Position numbers and translations under genes: made by a program. A DNA stretch of 64,000 nt from Aquimarina sp. MAR_2010_214 (lineage in GTDB: Bacteria; Bacteroidota; Bacteroidia; Flavobacteriales; Flavobacteriaceae), in contig NZ_PJMS01000001.1 in the NCBI RefSeq assembly GCF_002846555.1, positions 5,549,501-5,613,500 of the forward strand, written 5' to 3'. The notes below the pieces were generated by a model. It searched no databases and had not been told where the DNA came from. It saw only the letters and a list, made by a program, of their open reading frames with translations. Each line of letters starts with the position of its first letter. Position 1 is the stretch's first letter. Shown in pieces: positions 61,933 to 64,000 of this stretch.

Positions 61933-62754
61933 TCATTTATCAATTTTTAGATACAATTTTGTAATTTCTTCTATAACAGTTTTGGGATCTTTCTCCCAAA
62001 CTTTATGGTCGGTATTTTTTGCCAGAACATATTTGTGGTTGGGCAGATTGCCAAAGTCCTTTAAGCATTTCACCCAATTTATTCTATCTTCTTCAGTTCT
62101 TAAGGTATTGCTGTCAGGTAAATTTTCGGCAACAATTAAAGTTAATGGAATATCATTGGAAATATATCGTGTGGACATATAGTCTGCAATAGTTGAGAAG
62201 TTTTGCAATAGATAATACAAGCCCACTCTATGTTGTTTGAGCATGACCCAGACATCAGCAGGGAGGCTTTTTTTATAATTTGAAGCCCACTCTTTTGTAA
62301 TAATACAAGGTGTACCTACATCAATAAAAACAGCTCCGTTTATCTTACCTTTATTTCTTTGTGCAAATTCGGAAGCATAAAACCCTCCAAATGAATGGGC
62401 TACTAAAAAATAATTTTTACTGTAACCAAGTTTTTTAAGTGCCTTATTTAAATTTTTAATTTCCTGTTTAAATGAAATTTTAGTTGTGTCAATTTCGCTT
62501 TTTCCTAAACCTGCTCTATCATACGTTATTAAAGTAGCACCTGTTGCTTTATAAATGTCTTGCAAAATTGGTTTCCAAACACTTCCGTCATCTCCATTCC
62601 CTGCTTCAAAAAGAATGGGGGTATCATTTCCCTTTATTATTTCAAAATGTAGTTGATGATTACCAACATTAATAAGCGTATCTATAGTTTGAGATTGTCC
62701 TGTATTATGGATTAATAGAATCAAGCATATACAGAAGTTAATTTTTGACATCAT
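61933..62754 (-). CDS. Secreted alpha/beta hydrolase
   Basis: The 273-residue protein has a signal peptide (NFCICLILLIHNTGQSQ) and an alpha/beta hydrolase fold: ILFEAGNGDDGSVW (oxyanion region), YDRAGLGKSE, the nucleophile elbow VAHSFGGFYASEFA (A-H-S-F-G) and TDHKVWEKDP with the likely catalytic His. The acid is probably Asp in the VAENLPDSN region. The substrate is unknown. Confidence 0.87.
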   Translation of the reverse strand: MMSKINFCICLILLIHNTGQSQTIDTLINVGNHQLHFEIIKGNDTPILFEAGNGDDGSVWKPILQDIYKATGATLITYDRAGLGKSEIDTTKISFKQEIKNLNKALKKLGYSKNYFLVAHSFGGFYASEFAQRNKGKINGAVFIDVGTPCIITKEWASNYKKSLPADVWVMLKQHRVGLYYLLQNFSTIADYMSTRYISNDIPLTLIVAENLPDSNTLRTEEDRINWVKCLKDFGNLPNHKYVLAKNTDHKVWEKDPKTVIEEITKLYLKIDK

Positions 62755-62883
62755 ATATTTTCCTGTTTCAAAGAAGACGATTAACCCAATTGATTGTTAC
62801 AATTTGATTTTCAATACCGTATTGCTAATGCCTCTTGTATCCCGAAGGGTACATATGCAATACACAAATTGTTATAAGCTTTT

Positions 62884-63969
62884 TTAGTTATCAATAATGT
62901 TAACCTCTTTCAAAACCGATTTTATTTCAGACTTTTGATTGTCACTCAATTTATTTGAAAAAAGTTGATAAAGTCTTTTCAAATTCAAAAAAGGTTTAAC
63001 ATTAGAAATTTGAACATCCCATAAGTTTAAAACTTTTAACGCTTTTAAATTATTCAGAAAAGAAAACTCTGTTATAGAATTCCCTCTTAACTGTAAATTG
63101 TAAAGATTTAACTTTTTGGACATAACATTAATCGGAATAGAAGTTATTGAATTATCATTTAACCACAATTCTCTCAATTCATTTAAATTTGACAGTGCAC
63201 TTATATCATTTATTAAAGTTCCGTTAAGCTGTAAAATTTCTAGTTTATTAAGGTTAGAAAGTATTTCTATATCTTTGATTTTAGTTGAATATGCTTGAAA
63301 AACTATAAGCTCTTTGAGATTCTTCATTGGAGCAATGTTTGCAATATTTTGGTTTAAACTTATATTTAATTCTTTTAACTTTTCAAGTTTAGACAAAGGA
63401 GATAAATCGTTTATTTTGTTCTGATTTAAAATTAATTTTTCTAAGTTCCTTAAGTCTCTTAAAGGGTTAATATTTGATATTTCATTAAAGTCTAACTCTA
63501 GTATTTTGAGATTTTTTAAATTTCTAACATGACTAATGTCTGTTATTTTTTGAGAACCTAAATATAGCTCTTCAAGATTATTTAATTCTTTCAAAAATGA
63601 TAAGTTCGATATTATGCCACCATAAAATCGAAGTTTTTTTAAATTTTTAAGATTGCTAATTTCTATTAAACCCTTGTTGCCATCCAAATTCAAAAATAAT
63701 TCTTCGATGGCAGTAAAGTATTTTATTCCTTTTAGGTTCAAAATATCCAATTCACTATGTGATAAGTGGAGTTTTTTTATTTCCTTTACTTCATTATATG
63801 TTATTTTTTTATCCCCATTAAAATCATATTTATCAATTATAGCTTTGCTAAAATCTATATCGTCAAAAGAAATTATTTGGTCATCACTATATTGATTAGA
63901 AGTATTGTTTTGGGCTTTACCATTAACTCCAATTAGAACTAGAAATATGAGTGTTATAATTTTTTTCAT
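62884..63969 (-). CDS. Secreted EF-hand and leucine-rich-repeat protein
   Basis: The 361-residue protein has a signal peptide (MKKIITLIFLVLIGVNGKAQ), a calcium-binding EF-hand-like loop at residues 49-60 (DFNGDKKITYNE) and about ten 22-residue leucine-rich repeats (NLNNLEELYLGSQKITDISH type), close to the SDS22/internalin-like class. It probably binds a protein or surface ligand outside the inner membrane. Start and length look complete, and the gene ends near the window edge. Confidence 0.87.
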   Translation of the reverse strand: MKKIITLIFLVLIGVNGKAQNNTSNQYSDDQIISFDDIDFSKAIIDKYDFNGDKKITYNEVKEIKKLHLSHSELDILNLKGIKYFTAIEELFLNLDGNKGLIEISNLKNLKKLRFYGGIISNLSFLKELNNLEELYLGSQKITDISHVRNLKNLKILELDFNEISNINPLRDLRNLEKLILNQNKINDLSPLSKLEKLKELNISLNQNIANIAPMKNLKELIVFQAYSTKIKDIEILSNLNKLEILQLNGTLINDISALSNLNELRELWLNDNSITSIPINVMSKKLNLYNLQLRGNSITEFSFLNNLKALKVLNLWDVQISNVKPFLNLKRLYQLFSNKLSDNQKSEIKSVLKEVNIIDN

Positions 63970-64000
63970 TACGGTTTTATAATTCTGAATAACATCAAAT

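Noticed and set aside
1..64000. rRNA or tRNA genes
   Set aside because: I noticed no rRNA-like blocks or tRNA cloverleaf/T-loop GGTTCGAATC-type signatures in a gene-free position. A tRNAscan run would settle this.

Overview
The window is an AT-rich chromosome segment from a member of the Bacteroidota, most likely a marine Flavobacteriaceae species of the Aquimarina type. This rests on a SusC/SusD pair, a GLPGLI protein, TssD-type (Bacteroidota Hcp) secretion protein, many SPII lipoproteins, DUF5694, DUF5522 and LytTR/LytS proteins, TAnnTTTG-like promoter boxes and weak Shine-Dalgarno sequences. The genus is an inference.

Left part (1-5.5 kb): a type VI secretion effector/immunity island. It begins inside a gene whose last 74 codons remain and which may be a toxin C-terminus, followed without gap by a leucine-rich-repeat protein that may be its immunity partner. 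Next comes a 465-residue protein made of an N-terminal TssD (Hcp-like tube) domain, a middle beta-sandwich-like domain and a C-terminal GHSLGGW lipase. Its stop overlaps the start of a lipoprotein that is a plausible periplasmic immunity protein. Behind it lie two cassettes, each with only the last ~77 codons of the lipase and a diverged immunity lipoprotein. The units are separated by a repeated spacer present four times.

5.5-12.9 kb: mobile and defence-like accessory DNA. An IS1595-type element (1053 bp, 13-bp inverted repeats, 8-bp target duplication) interrupts a small gene that reassembles in frame. Then comes a two-gene unit of an archaeo-eukaryotic-type primase-like protein and an unclassified reverse transcriptase with a hairpin-rich gap between them, a small Xre regulator with palindromic operators, two conserved proteins of unknown function, REP-like repeats, a possible MITE and a GC-richer stretch full of TTCGAA palindromes.

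12.9-25 kb: a ChaN/EreA-like secreted protein, a lipoprotein, a minus-strand unit (small secreted two-cysteine peptide, GLPGLI protein, outer-membrane receptor-like barrel), a large zinc metalloprotease, an AqpZ aquaporin, a four-helix membrane protein resembling Pycsar effectors, and an NAD(P)-binding/DUF2867 protein.

25-44 kb: many single small genes and short operons. A LytTR response regulator and LytS-type kinase diverge from an S41 peptidase and a DJ-1-like lipoprotein. There is a possible TNT-like protein, two DUF5694 lipoproteins, a beta-lactamase-fold hydrolase, a CPBP protease, GNATs, a membrane-anchored AraC regulator and a standalone TIR-domain protein.

44-57 kb: a SusC/SusD nutrient uptake locus in which susC is split by a one-base shift at a G6 tract, an LpoB/COG3014 lipoprotein pair, and a minus-strand housekeeping operon (HExxH membrane protein, D-cysteine desulfhydrase-like PLP enzyme, glucosaminidase-LysM, hemL) divergent from a small cysteine-rich DUF5522 gene. 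DUF4136 and DUF4230 genes follow.

57-64 kb: minus-strand genes for a nitroreductase and FAD monooxygenase pair, a GNAT, an AraC-GyrI-DUF7000 fusion, a secreted alpha/beta hydrolase and a secreted EF-hand/leucine-rich-repeat protein.
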